From Leishmania mexicana MHOM/GT/2001/U1103 (lineage: Eukaryota > Euglenozoa > Kinetoplastea > Trypanosomatida > Trypanosomatidae), in NCBI RefSeq assembly GCF_000234665.1, contig NC_018312.1:1235791-1299790 (forward strand): a stretch of DNA of 64,000 bases, given 5' to 3'. Each line of letters opens with the position of its first letter. Within the stretch, counting starts at the first letter, position 1. Positions 31,300 to 44,300 of this stretch are shown here, in pieces. The notes under the pieces were generated by a model, which was given only the letters and a program-made list of their open reading frames with translations, searched no databases and had not been told where the DNA came from. A program made the position numbers and the translations under genes.

Positions 31300-31587
31300 A
31301 TGCAGGCTCAGATGATGCTCGGGCAAGCGCTCGATCACTACGCGATGATGGACTTTGCCAACCTCGTGCTGGAGCAGTGCTGGGACATCTGCTACGACAG
31401 CCAGCTTACCCGCCCCGAGCTCGCCGGCGGCGAGCTACCCGATGTCAAGGTGCAGAAGATGGACGCCTGCGCGCGCAAGTGTGTCGCACGGCACTTTGAG
31501 GTGCTCACATTGCTGTCGGCGACGCGCGAGCTGCGCGAGAAGGAGCGGATGCAGGGGCTTCCACCTGGCACGCTGACGAGCATGTAG
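31300..31587 (+). CDS. small TIM-type intermembrane-space chaperone, 95 aa
   Basis: Small TIM proteins form hexameric chaperones in the mitochondrial intermembrane space that guide hydrophobic precursors to the inner or outer membrane. The hallmark twin CX3C motif is present: C27-WDI-C31 and C57-ARK-C61, on two predicted helices. The spacing between the two pairs is 25 residues, longer than the usual 11-16, because of a Pro/Gly-containing loop (TRPELAGGELPDVK). There is no presequence, as expected for this family, which is imported through the disulfide relay. The frame opens at a GTG (31288), but the first ATG is at 31300. Which trypanosomatid small TIM this is cannot be told from sequence alone. 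Confidence 0.85.
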   Translation: MQAQMMLGQALDHYAMMDFANLVLEQCWDICYDSQLTRPELAGGELPDVKVQKMDACARKCVARHFEVLTLLSATRELREKERMQGLPPGTLTSM

Positions 31588-32306
31588 AAGGCTCAGCGCT
31601 TGTGAGTGATGTGTGCACCGGCTCAGGTGCACGTGTGCGTTGTTTGGTGCGCGTTGGTGATTGGTGCCGTCGTAAAGAGCGCGTCTTCTCATGTCTATCC
31701 GCGTCGCTCCCTACTTGCTGTCTGAGCAAGGGCCCATAGCCAACAGGGGTCACTCGGGTTGTTGCCTGCCTCTGACTAAGCAGCAGCGCCGATCTCTGGC
31801 GACAAGTGTGCGAGGAGGCGGGATGGAGGGGGAGGGAATGGCGCTTGTGTGCTATGTCTGCTAACTCACGTCGCACTCCACCGACTTGCGCGCCGTCAAG
31901 TTCCATCCCCCCTCTCTCCGTGGCTGCACGGATGCGCATGCGCAGCAGCTGTACACGAGTGTCCATGTTCTCTTCCTTCTGCCTCTGCGTGATCGCACCT
32001 TCCTCGTCTGCTGCGGATGCCAGCACACGTACAGGCACATGTCTGCGCATCCACTTACTCATCCAGCATCCAGGCAACAGACTAAAGCAAACGGGAGACG
32101 GAGCGGAGGGCAGCCACTGCAGTGCCCCCCTCCCCCACGCCTTCGACAGGTGCAGCGCACTACCGTCCGCTGGCTCCCGCGTGCGCCCCTCTCTGGCGCG
32201 CGCGCGGCTGCGAGCCCGCCATCGCGGATAACTCTAACCACGGCGACGTCTCGCTGTTCTTTTGTTCTTTCTATAATCATCTTCCTCCGGTTTCCCGCCA
32301 CGGTGA
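31588..32306. other. intergenic spacer before the giant gene
   Basis: No gene is supported. A pyrimidine tract at about 32240-32298 leads to the next ATG, but no AG lies between that tract and the ATG; the nearest upstream AG is near 32213. Confidence 0.5.
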
Positions 32307-35300
32307 ATGGTGAGACACCTCACAGATCACCTCACGCGGCTTGCTCAAAGCGGAGAGTGGAGTCTCTGCCTCGACCTCCTCCGGCGTCCCGTCACCTGGA
32401 AGGGGAACGCGTCATGGACCGCCGCTTCCGCGCGCCTCGTGCTGGGCGATCCGTCGCTGCTCTTGCAGTGCGTCTCGCAACCATGCGCTCATCAGAAACG
32501 GCAGGCGACGGAGGTGCTGCTAGTGTGCAGTGAGACACTGCGCTCCACGCCCATCGCTCCAGCTACACCACCGTTGCCGCCCCTTCCGACCACTGCAGGT
32601 GCAGGAAGCCAGCTATCCTCACCCGTTCACGCTTCTCCGGTCAAGCCAGCTGCGCGCGAGTGGCAGTGTTTCGTGATGCTCTTGCTGGTGACATGTGTCA
32701 CCCGCAACAGCATCGACAGAGGTGATGCACGACGAGCACCGCCAGGTGCGCATCTAGCCGGCACAGATTCCCATGATGCAGTCGCAACGACCATCACACA
32801 TGTGCGCACAGGGGCCGAGCCGTGCGGGATCGCCGTTGACCAGTCGCTTGTCGCGAGGGCTCGCCGGAGAGCAGCGGTGGCAGCGCGGCAGCAGGGGGGA
32901 GGTGTTAGCCCCATGGCTGCTGGCACGCGTGGGCCATCGGTGGGGCATGCGCTCAGGGTTCGCCGCACCGATTCGCGCATCCTCACATGCTCACACAGCA
33001 CGACGTGTGCGACTCATGCGGGCAGTACTCGTGCAGCAGCATCGACGTTCTTCTCCTTTTTGGATGGAGATGAGCGGCGCACATCACGGGGTCACAAGTC
33101 GCTGTCCTCTCCCGGGCCCTCGTCATGGCCACAACAGCCTCGCGTGACGCGGCGACTCGCTGCTGCGTGGCAGCGCGCGTGTGCTGAATCGTACCGGCAA
33201 GTTTATGTGGGGCGTCCCATGAGCACGGCTCATCGAAGCTGGAGGTGGACGCGGACCTTCGCAGCGGAAGAAGAGCTGCGAGCTCACTTTCAGCGAGCCC
33301 TGCGCTGGCGATCGGATACCGCAGCGCAGGCCGCGGGGGGCGAAGAGCTGGTGGCGGAGGCGCAGCTGCGGTCGATGGCGGCGTTCGTTGTGGAGACGTA
33401 CGTCTCTCTGCGCAAGAAGCTGGAAAGCTGTTGTCGCCCAGGTGCAGCAGTCATGCTAGCAGCACGTGATTCATGGAGCTCATCGGAGCTGCAGTGGCAG
33501 CTGCTCGTGTTCCTTGTGCTCGCCGATGAGGTCTGTGCTGCGCTCGGTGACAGTGCTGCCTGCTCTGGGCGCGCGTCGCATTGGGTGAGTGGGGTTACCG
33601 AATTCTCTGCGGTCTGCGAGTGCATCGCCGTCGTGGCGGCCGCCCAGCTGTGCGTGCTGGGGCATGCGCGTTGCCAGAGAAGTGTGGCTGGTGTTTGTGG
33701 CACCGACACAAGGCACGCCGAGACGGACGCGTGGGAGGCGACTGCGGTAGCACCACACAGTCTCCACGTCGTGCGCGCGACGCGTCGTGTGGTGGAGGGT
33801 GTGCTGGGCTTGTGCACGGGGCAGAATGACGGGGCTGTCGTGCCGCCAAAGCGCACGGACGCCAGCGACGTGTGTTCGCTCGACAGCTGGCTTGGCCGGC
33901 AGCTCTGCTGCCTCGCAGAAACCTCGTGTTGCTCGTTGCACTCAGTACAAAGGCGCAGGGATCAACGCGCAGTCTTGCCGGTGCCACCCCTGCTGCTTCT
34001 TCGCCTGCTCGTGCAGAGCGCTTCGTGGCATGGTCACTGTGCAGCCGCTGACGTGAATGGTGCACAGCACCTGCGTCACGTGTGTGCTGCCGTGCTGCTA
34101 ATCGAGCGTGTCTTGGAGTGCGCCTGTGTGGACACGCTGGCGCACTGCGTAGACGAACTGCGCGGCGCCCTGCGGCTGTCGCGGCGATTTGCTTGCGAAG
34201 ATGAACGAGGGGGCGACATGGTGCGGCAGCGCGCGTGGCGCCACTCTCGCTCCTCTTACAAAGGCGCTCGCCTAGACGGGGGCGCCGCAGCACTGGCGGC
34301 CCCCACCGGCCGATTCGTGTGCCAGGTGCTTGACGGCTGCCCGCCGTCGATTTCACGCCTGCTGCTGCTGCCACCAGAGAATGCAGCCCAACTCCTCCGC
34401 TCAACGACGGGCGGCCCCGAGTCGCCGCTAGATCGGGAGGTGCTTGCCGAGGAGGTGGTGCTGCTCGCCCCAGGGATGGCCCTCAGCGCCGCGTGGCGGC
34501 TGCATCATACTTGCGTTGTGGGGCCCATGCTCTGCACGTCACCCACGGCGAGCGCGCCGGCACTCGAGCACGCCGATGCTACAGACGCCGCCGGTGCCCG
34601 TGACGGCGCTGCCTCAGAGCCTTCGGGGGTAGGTGACCCGGATTCCCGGGAGCACGGCCTACTCCTGCGACGACTCAGTACCCTGGAGCAGGTGTGGAGC
34701 CGACTGTGCCCCTCTTCCACCTGCACAGCCACCGCCTCGCTGCCCGCGTGGTGGCAAGCGTTGCCAACTCGCTTCTTCTCCTCCATCCTTTCCCAGCTGG
34801 ATCCGCCAGCGATCGCGAGAATGGCAGAGGCGGTGCTGGAGACGCTGAGGCGACTACCGCCGTTGTTGTCGGCAGCTCATCACGAGGAGCGCGTGAGAGC
34901 GCGCCGAAGTGCGGGTGCAGCACGTCTCGAGGCAGAGGCCGACGTCTGTGGAGGAGCCGGAGAGGGCACTGAGGTCGCGCAGTCTCGATCAGGTGTGCTG
35001 GCTCTCCCGTGCATTCTCGCCTCGGCTCCAACAGGCGCTGCCCGTGCAGAGGTGTCGCAGGCGCTACTCTCGCGCTTCTGCACGGCACTGACGACCAGCG
35101 CACGATCGGGGGAAGGAGACAACGCCGACCTTACAATGGAGAGGGTGCATGGCGCTGGTGTGTGTCTTGCCGTCTTGCTGGCATGCGCCTCGACCTCGCT
35201 TCGTGACCAGACCGCGGCCACAGATGATTTCCTGGCAGCGGTCACGTCCCTGGTCGACGGCCGAGAACATCCGCGACACGGTAGGCGGGAAAACAACTAC

Positions 35301-38300
35301 GTATATGCAGCGCTGCGTAGCTGGTGGCCGGGGGCGATGAGCAACATCATGCTTGCACGGCACGCGCAGCTTGTTCGGGGGGCATCTCGGTTCACAGTGT
35401 CCGCGTCGACAGGACACGGTAGCGGTGAGGAGCCGCGGCGCAACCCGCTTGTATCCCTGTCACCAGCGGCTCAACTCGCGCTGTGGTGGGAGGAGCAGTC
35501 CAGCCTGCAGGCCGCCTCCGCGGATCCGCTGCCACGCCTTCGCGATTCCTGCTACTGGACAGGGATGCGAATCATGCGGCTATGCAACACGACTGCCTAC
35601 CTCGCCGCCACGTCGACGACGACCTCCAGCGCACTCTCTTCGCAGCCGCTGCCCTCTTTGCCGGCACCATCCACGACGGATGCAGAGGCGGCGAAGGTGG
35701 CATGCACATCAGCCTACGACATGTTGAGTCTGGAGCAGGTGTGTCATCTCGCGATTGCTTCTGCCGCCCTCCCGGACCCCGGGGAGGCGCGTGAAACCTG
35801 GAATGCGCCCGCGGGGCCCTCTGCCACCGCCGCGCCATCAACTCACGCGGCACATTCATCGTGTGCTTGGACACTGGCAACTGCCGACGCGGGCGTCGCG
35901 CTCTTCAACGGTGACCTCAGCTCCGGCGATAGGGTTACCAGCATCTTCACGCACGCGATGACTGTCGCGCGGGAGGCTGGGGACGGTGCGTTGAACGTCC
36001 TACAGCACCGCCAGGGGCGCCTCCTCAATGACCAGCAACACGAGAGCCTTGTGGCGGCGCTGCGTGACTTCTCGAAGCGGCGCTTCGTAAAAGGGGCGGT
36101 CGCGTTGTTCTACGCGCACGAACGCCAGCACCGACGCCTGCGGCTGGCAGAGGTGGAGCTGTTTGCAGAGACAGCAAAGCGGGCACCGCTGCCATTTCTC
36201 GTACGCTTGTTGCTCTACGTGCCGCCACCGTGCGAGAGTGCGGTGCTAGCCAGGGCCATCATCGCCGGCGCGTGGAAGGCATACCAGCGTGCGCTGCACC
36301 AGCACAGCAGACGGGTGGCGGCAGCAGCAGCGGAGAGGCGGCGCGGCAGCCAGCGCGAAAATGCGCCCCTTGCGTCAAGTATTCGCCGCCAGTCGTGTCG
36401 AAGCGTCGAGCAGGCGTGGTACGAGAGCCTGGCGGTGGCACGCCGTGCGCTGGCGCTTTTCCCCAGCACCGGTGACGCGGATGGGTGTGGCGAGGAGGAG
36501 CGACGCAAGACTGTCGGCATTCTTCATCGGCTTTTATGCGCGCGCCCGCGCTCGATGCAGACCCATGCGTCGTCGGCTTCCACGGGTGCCACTGTGCTCG
36601 TTGACGAGTGGGACAGCGACGCAGTGCAGAACGCCCAGCTCCTGGCTGCGCTACTGCAGTCGTCGTCAAGGTCACGGCAGAGGCTTCACGTGCTGCAGAG
36701 TGCGTCGGCGCACCGATCCGTTGGGGAGCTTTGCCAAGTAATTCAGTTCTGCGACGCCAACAACGACTCGGCCACCGCCGTGCGGGCGTACCTGCGGTTT
36801 GCGAACGCCCACGCCACATCCTCGCTACACTCGCGTCTGCCATGTACGTCAGCTCAGGGTACGCTGAGGCGGAGTAGTTCGACGGTCGATGCGAACGATG
36901 GTCGGGTGGTGCCGCTGCTATCACTGGACACGTGCGTCGCACTTCTGCGCTTGGCGAGCATGCACGTGGTGGTCGCGTGCGATGAGGACGCTGCCACCTA
37001 CGGTGTTCCGGTGACGGCATCGTCGTCGAAACGGGTGCCGCTAACCGCTCTTGTGGCATACGTGGAGGTTCATCAGGTGCCGTCGGAGTTATCGCCACCT
37101 GAGGCGCCACGCAGCGGTGCCGTGCCGCTGCGGGATTTGGGGGAAAGGAGGGCTGCTGCCGAGGATGCGGAGATGACGATGCTCCTACACATGCGCGCCG
37201 CCCTGGAGGAGAGTGCCGCTGCACCATCCGACATAGTCGCTGAAGCCGCTACCGCAGGCGCCGGCTTGACAAGCAAGCCGGTCGGCGATGCGATGCTGGG
37301 GGACAGCGGATACCACACCCACGTGAAGGGCACGCCTGCTTCCGCTGTCACTGCAGCTGCGGCTGCCACATCTCACGCGATGACGTACGCCACGAACTGC
37401 ATAGCGGCGGTGCAGAGGCTCTCTCCGACGCTGCCGGCCTCACTGCGGTGTGTTGTCCACTCCGACAGCGCCGCCATTCCCTTGACGGCAGTGTTGCATG
37501 ACGCGCTGCGGTGGTGCCGACTTCGACCGCGATCGGTGCCTGCTCGCGAGGGCGCCGCCACAGCTGCGGACGGACTCGATGCCTCGGCGCTACACTCGCA
37601 TGCCGACCGCGCAGACAGCGACGACCCCGCCACGGCCGACGTCGTAGCGCGGCTGCTTGCTGCGATGTTTCAGTTGGACGGTGCAGAGATGGCGGAGATG
37701 GTCGATGCTGCCCACCCTCGCCCCGTGCACGCTCTCGTCACGACTGCCGCAGCGGCTGTGACGGCGACCAACGTCGCGCCTGCCATGGCGGATGTGGCCG
37801 AGGGAGACGCAACTTCATCGGTGGTGGTGACGCGTCATACCTTCGCGTGCCGCGTCGCGCGTGCGAACCAAGACTTCTGGCGCCTCGTGCGGCACAGCAG
37901 CGCCTTGCTGAGCTACGTCTGGGATTACTTGTGGGAACTGTACCGACTGGAGGCGACGGTGCTGTGGGTGTCGCCGGCGCAGCAGCAGCGCGCCTACCTG
38001 GCCATCGCCGAGTGCGCGCAGGTAATCTTGGCTGCCTTGCAGGCGCTAGATGTGTGGGCGGTGGAGATGCGCGCGCACGAGGTGCGCGAGCGAGGCAGCA
38101 GCAGCGACAGTGACGGCGACTACCAAGCCCATGAGCAGGCCTCTCTCACAGGCAGCCGAAGTCGTGTGCCTATGGCAGCCTCGAGCGACTGGAGACCGGG
38201 AAGCTCCGTGGACGAGTGGCGAGTCCAGCTGCGAAGTGAGATACTTCAGCGGATGCATGCGCGCCTCTTCGATGAAAGCGACCAGCCTGATCTCACGACC

Positions 38301-41300
38301 ACCCGTCGTGGCGAAACAGCACTGGCGACGCTCCCATGTAGCCTCGCGTCTTCTGGGATGGCGGACACCACCGCAGCGGCGATCGCGTACACGACGACCG
38401 TGATTCAGCACTGCAGCACAGCTTTGGAGAGTTGTGCCCCTACGAGCGCTCTGATGCAACTGGCAGTCGACCCGATTGCCGCTACATCGCCAGCAGCGTC
38501 GGACGAATCCCTCAGCGGGAGCGTGATGAGGACAGAAGGCGCGACCTCCCCACGAGAGGTGCGTGAGTTGCTGTCGCAGACCACGCAGCAGTACTACCAA
38601 GCACTCAGCCAACTCACGAGCGCCTCGCCTCCAGTCACCAGTGGTGCAGGGCCTCTGGGGCCCGTGCACCTCAGCCGTCTTGCAACGGACAGTTTCTCCT
38701 ACGTCCTCCGGTGTGTGACCGCCACTGCTGCAGCCGCACCACCACGTTGCCCACACACCATCGGCACCGTTGCGGAGTCGGAAGCCGGTGGCACCACGGC
38801 CCTGCTCTCGCGGGTAGCGGCAGCTGACGGCATGCTGCGGCACGTAGCATCGCTTGTGCAGCACGCATCGGTGCTCATGGAGGCGACGGACACCGCACCA
38901 CACACCGCCAATGCCGGACTCCTGCGCATTCTTTGGTGTCTGTCAGGTGCCCTTCAGTACGCCGCGGCACTGCTGGATGAGTGTATGGCTTGGTGGACGC
39001 TTCTTGACCTCGAGGCCGCCGCTGCACCGACGAGTGAGCGATTATGTTCCAGCGACACATCTAGCTGCGACGTTGAACGTGTCTTCCGTTCTGTGAACGT
39101 GACGCTGGCGGCGAATAGTACGCTGACGCACGTCCGTGCACAAGTGCAACAGCTCGTAGCGTCGTTTGCGGATCTCTACGTCTCTGGTTGGTGCGGCAGC
39201 GTCCATGCGCGTCTGCCAGAGGTCACCCGTGCGCGGCTGTGGAGTCGCGACGAGTCGCGTGCGCAACATCTGCGCGTATGCTTGGTTTTGCAGCACCTCG
39301 CCAACGTCTCTGATGATGCCGCGGTGCCCGCGCGGCTGGCGAGGGCGGCGGAAGCGCTGCAGCAGGCTCTCACCCGTTACCCGTCTTCCTTGGCTCCCTC
39401 CACGGAGACGAAAGCCGCGCGTGCACGGCAGCACTCCTGTTTGATGGACTTGGACGAACTCGTCGATGGCGAGGACCACGACGTCACGGTATCGGTGGAC
39501 TCCACGGCGGCGGCGACAGCGCAAACACTGGAGCGCACACTGCTCGCGTACGTCACTCGTGGCACATGGCCCGCCGGTGTGTTGGTGGTCGCACCCGGCC
39601 ACATGACGGCGGTGCCGATCACTGCCTTGGAGGCTTCCTTCCAGCGAGCCGTGATGACATGCCTTTCGCCATCGCACGCGGCGCTGCTCTGGCGTTTGTT
39701 TGCAGCTCTCCTCGATGATGGCTGTCACCCCTCTGCCGCTGTCGAGGACACACCACCCGAGGGGAGCCATGATGTACCTCGGCCGATGGGGGGCGAGCGT
39801 GACGTTGCCGCCGAGAGGTCGTTGGATGTACTGTGTGCCGTGCCAACGTCACTTTGGCGGCAGCTGCGGCGTTTGAGCAAGGAAAGCGAATCTGACGCGG
39901 CCAGTGACGTGCTTCGCTCGAGTAGTGCTCGTACGGAAGCACCTGCGGTGCACAGCGAACGCGTTGCCGTCTACGCGGCCCTCCTCTCCCGCCATCCGCT
40001 GGTAATCATGGGTGTGGTAAGGCACCCTCTCCTGCGACACCATCAGCTGGCAGAGGCGCACCGAGAGCAGTGGCAGCCGGTGCAGGTCGGCGCCGGCACC
40101 GAGGGTGCTGACGACGCTTCGCAGGCACCGTCGTGCGAGTGGCTCAAGAAGCTAATACTATACGGTGCAGAGGACGACGACTCGGTAGCGGAGGCGAGAG
40201 CGGCAGCAAGCAATGACGCAGGGGAGTCTGCCTTGTCCAGCACATGGACAGCACCAGGCAGCACAGTCTGTCGCGGTGCCGGTGGTGGGCTTCTGCGCAC
40301 CTCCTCGGCAGGACCCCTGGCGTTGCTGTCTGCACAGCCACTGCGGGAGCGATTTGTGTCGGCGCTCATTCTTGCCGTGCTGCGTGATGCATCACTCATG
40401 TGTGAAGGTCCGTCTTGCGTTCCCGTCGCCTCCGTTTCCCAGCCAGCAGACGAGGCAACCGCAGCCGCACTGCCGCCGTCGCCGTGCTTGTCCTTTGTGT
40501 CTTCGTCTGTCTCAGCCGCGGTGGCAGCTCAGAGGCGGGAGTGCATGCTGCTGGAGCTGGTGCAGCATCTCGGCTATGTCGCCCCACATGCGGTGCGCAC
40601 AGCGTGTCGTTGGATTACTTGCACACCGTACCCACCCGCAGCGTGCACGCAGGCGACCTCCTTTCCTGCAGACGATGCGCCGCAGGCCCGGCTAATGTGC
40701 AGCGCGCTGAGCTGCACGGATGCCACGACGCTGCGCCGACTGCGGGTTGCACTGCTGTCGTGTGGCCCATGGCCGACTAATGTGGCTCGAGCGCTTCTCG
40801 AGTACGCGACGCGCGTGCAGCGCGCAGCCACACAGCAGACGGCGCCGCAGGCGCAAGCTGGCGACGGTCAGACAGCCACAATGCCGTTCCCTGAGGCGCT
40901 CGAGCTCTATCAGCAGCAGCAGCCAGAGAGCAAGCGACACGATATGGCTGAGGTGCCACGTGCGCCGATAGTCACCGCGCAACACCACGTCGACGCTGTG
41001 CGAGGCGTGCGAAACCCACTCTTGCTGCGTGTTCTCCAGCACTATGCCGACCAGGTAAAAGACAGTGCGCAACGCAAGCGACACCGTAACGGGAGTGGCT
41101 CCGCTGCCCCGTGGGGTCGAAGCGCCTTTTCTTCGCCACCTGTGGTGAATTCAACCAGTGACCCGGTGCCAACGGTGCACACACGAGGAGGCTGCTTCGT
41201 TGTCAGGTCGTCACGACTGCTGCCTCCCGCCCCCGCGGCGCCGAGCTCTTCAGTCGGCAGCACCTGCTATGGGCATTACGCCGGTGCAGGGGCACCGTTG

Positions 41301-44300
41301 TCTGCGATCCAGCTCGTCTGTGAAGAAGGTGCACGCCTGGTGAAGGCGCTCCGCACGTCTACTGCGCCAGCTGTGGGGGATGCCGCTGCGCGCATCGCGC
41401 TGCGCCTGCGCGACCTCGCCACGGCGCCATCCCACCCCGCCTGCGTTGGCCTTCTCAGCGATGCCGCCTTTGCGAAGGACGTGCTGGCGCTGCCCATGAA
41501 GCGCGTGGCGGCTGCCGTGATGCTCGCCTGGCGAACGCTTCTTGTACGAAGTGCAGAGCTGGACTGCCGGGAACGGAATTGGGATAGTGCTGTCGGTGAC
41601 GACGGAGCCTTTGCCGCTGAGGTGCACAACCGGACACGAAACCTGTCGCTACGAGAAGCCGGCTCCAGAGACCGTCGCTGCATGACGCTGCTGGACGTAT
41701 ACGCGATGTTCTTCCTCGTAGCTTCCCGCGTGCGTGATCGTCTCACTGCTATTACGCCACCGCCTCCACAGGCAAAGGAGCGACAGTGGCTAGTGAGTGT
41801 GCAGCGCGAGTTGGGCTATTTGAAGCGGGAACTGACCGCGTACTGGGCCGCGGTGTTGGCAGACGAGGTGATGGCGTCGGAGCCTGTCTTCCAGTGCGGC
41901 GCCACGGGCGAGGCAGAGGCGATCTGCGCTCGCATCGACGCGTACTGCCGCAGCGGCGCGGACGGAGGCGCCGTGCGCTCCCTCACGTTGGGCCTCGTGA
42001 CCCTGGAGGAGCACCTGCATCGCGCTCAGGCACGCTTGCAGGCGGTGTCGCAGGAACACTCGGCGTCCTCCTCGGCTCCACAGGCCGCGCATTCTCCAGG
42101 AGCGGCAGAAGGCAAGGCTGCGGCGGAGCTCTCGCGTTTGCAGAGGGAGGCCGGTGCGCAGCTGCGTGATGCAGGCGCACGGCTGACCTCGTTTCCTCGC
42201 TCCGTCACCGCAGAGGTATCGCCGCGGCTGGAAAAGGATGACGTGCGCGCATCACCGGAGCAGGCGTGGTCGTTGTGGCCACCTGCCGCCTCGGAGACAT
42301 ACCGACTACGGGCGTGCATGCGCATGAGCTCCGACGAGAATGCCCTTGTCACCGTCACGATCCGCAACCCAGTCTCGGTGGTCACGTACCTTTGTGCGTG
42401 GAGGCGAGAGCACGTGTCGGCGTCACAGACAAGGCGGCCAGACGCGCGCGCAGCACGTCGTCAGGAGAACGCCAGATCAACCACTTTCAGGCGGTGCGGC
42501 GTGAACGGCGCGGCGTGCGTGCTGCGACCGGCAGTGTGTCTGCCGTCCTCTTCTGCGGCGCAAAGCAGCAGGCAACCTGTAATCTCGAGGGGACGCGCGC
42601 GATGGGTATCGCAGAGCACTGCCGTATCGCTGACGGACGTGTGGCGTGCCGTGGATGCGTTTGTTCGACGTGGACACTTCGTCCTGGCGTGTATGCCAGG
42701 GGGCGGCCACAGCGAGGCATCCGGATGCGGCCCAGCGCGCGGCAGTGGTGGTGGCGCCGTCGACACGGACTCTTTGCAGGAGGAAGTCGACAGCACAGCT
42801 GCCGGGACCAGCCCGGCTGGCGCAGGAGTGGTGATGCAGGCGCTCTTGGACTTGGTGTCACTCGAGGACTCGCGCCTGCAAAAGGAGCAGCAGCAGTCGA
42901 GGCGGCAGCACGCAGGTCTCCCCTCTCAGGGCACCCTCAGCGGTGACACGCTTCACCTGCTTTCTGTGCTGCGTCAACTGCGTCAGCGCCTGCTTTCTCT
43001 TGCCCCTGCTGCCGATGCCGCGGCATCCGGAGCACAGGGCACGGAGGGGGCCGTGACAACCGTGACCGCGCAGACCAAGGGCGACCCGACACCCGCTGTG
43101 TCACCGTGGGCCGCCTTCGTGCCTCTTTCCTGCGTACAAGGTCCGAGCACGCTGCCCACTCGCCGTAGAAGCGAACTAGGCGTTGCTGGCACCGGCCCGC
43201 CGTCTCCCGTGCCCTCGCGTGGTGGCATCGCCTGGCACTCGTATCTCCACGTGCTTCACCTGTGCGGTGATGGTCTGCTGTGCCGGTTCGCACAGCGGCG
43301 CGGGCGTCGTGCCTCGTCGTCGGCCGCTGCGCTGACGCGCATCACTCATCAGCTGCAGCGGGTGGCATCCCTGTCTGCCTTTGAGGAACAGCTTACTCAC
43401 TCGTCGGTGCCGTCTGCGCTGCGGTCCCGCCTCCTGAATGGCCAGGATGCACAGCGCATCATCTGCTTCCAGTTGCGCGGCCTGCAGCGCATTCGTGATC
43501 ACGTAAGCATGCTAGGATGGACCGTGGACCAGGATAGGGAGCTGCAGCTAGCGCAGCAGACCATTGTGGCAACGGTGGCGGCGATCTGTGCGCTGCGACG
43601 CCGCTCGCATCACGGACAGGATAGTCTTCACGGAGAGGGCGCGTGGGATGCAGCTGCCACGGCACGCATGAGGCTCTCGACACAGGTGCGAAAGCAAGTG
43701 GCAGCAGTAGGGGATGAGGAGCATGTCCATCAAGTTGAGCAGGCAACCGCGGCATGTTTCTACCCTGCTCTAGCACACCTGTTGCGGCAGCTCCCGGTGA
43801 CATATCCGTCTCGCACTGCTGCTGCCGCATCTGCGCAAGAGCCGTCCTCATCGCGACAGCGTTCTCCTGTTGAGGATCGCGTACCACGCGCTAACGATGC
43901 CGCGACGGAGGTGGTGACGGAGTTTGCGGGTGTCGCTGGTTCGGCGCGTCGCCGGCACCGCCCCAACTATGCCCTGGCACCGCAGACGACAGCAGCAACA
44001 GCGACGGCGGAGAGCGACAACGCGGCTGCGGCTCTGCTGACCACTGTATATGGAGTCCTCTGTGGGGCACACGAGCAGCAGCGGTGTGGATCCATCCATC
44101 GCTGCCAAAGCACCGAGGGTGCTCACACCTCCACTACACCGGCACTGGCACCAGTGGACTCTTGTAGCGAGCTGCATGCGCTTCTCTCAGCTGTCGTCGC
44201 CGCCGTTCAACGTCGCTCGCGCGACGCAGACCCGTGGCTACTACTTGAGTTTCTCAGCGGCAACGAACGCGAAGCACTACTCCCGCTCGCCGCGGCTGCC

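Noticed and set aside
31730..31830. CTAAGCAGCAG stretch that looked like a SIDER fragment
   Set aside because: Only a few bases match and the surrounding sequence does not.
36259..37227. Antisense and alternative-frame ORFs inside the giant gene
   Set aside because: Shadows of a continuous sense frame; composition is Arg/Pro/Ser-rich as expected from GC-rich antisense.
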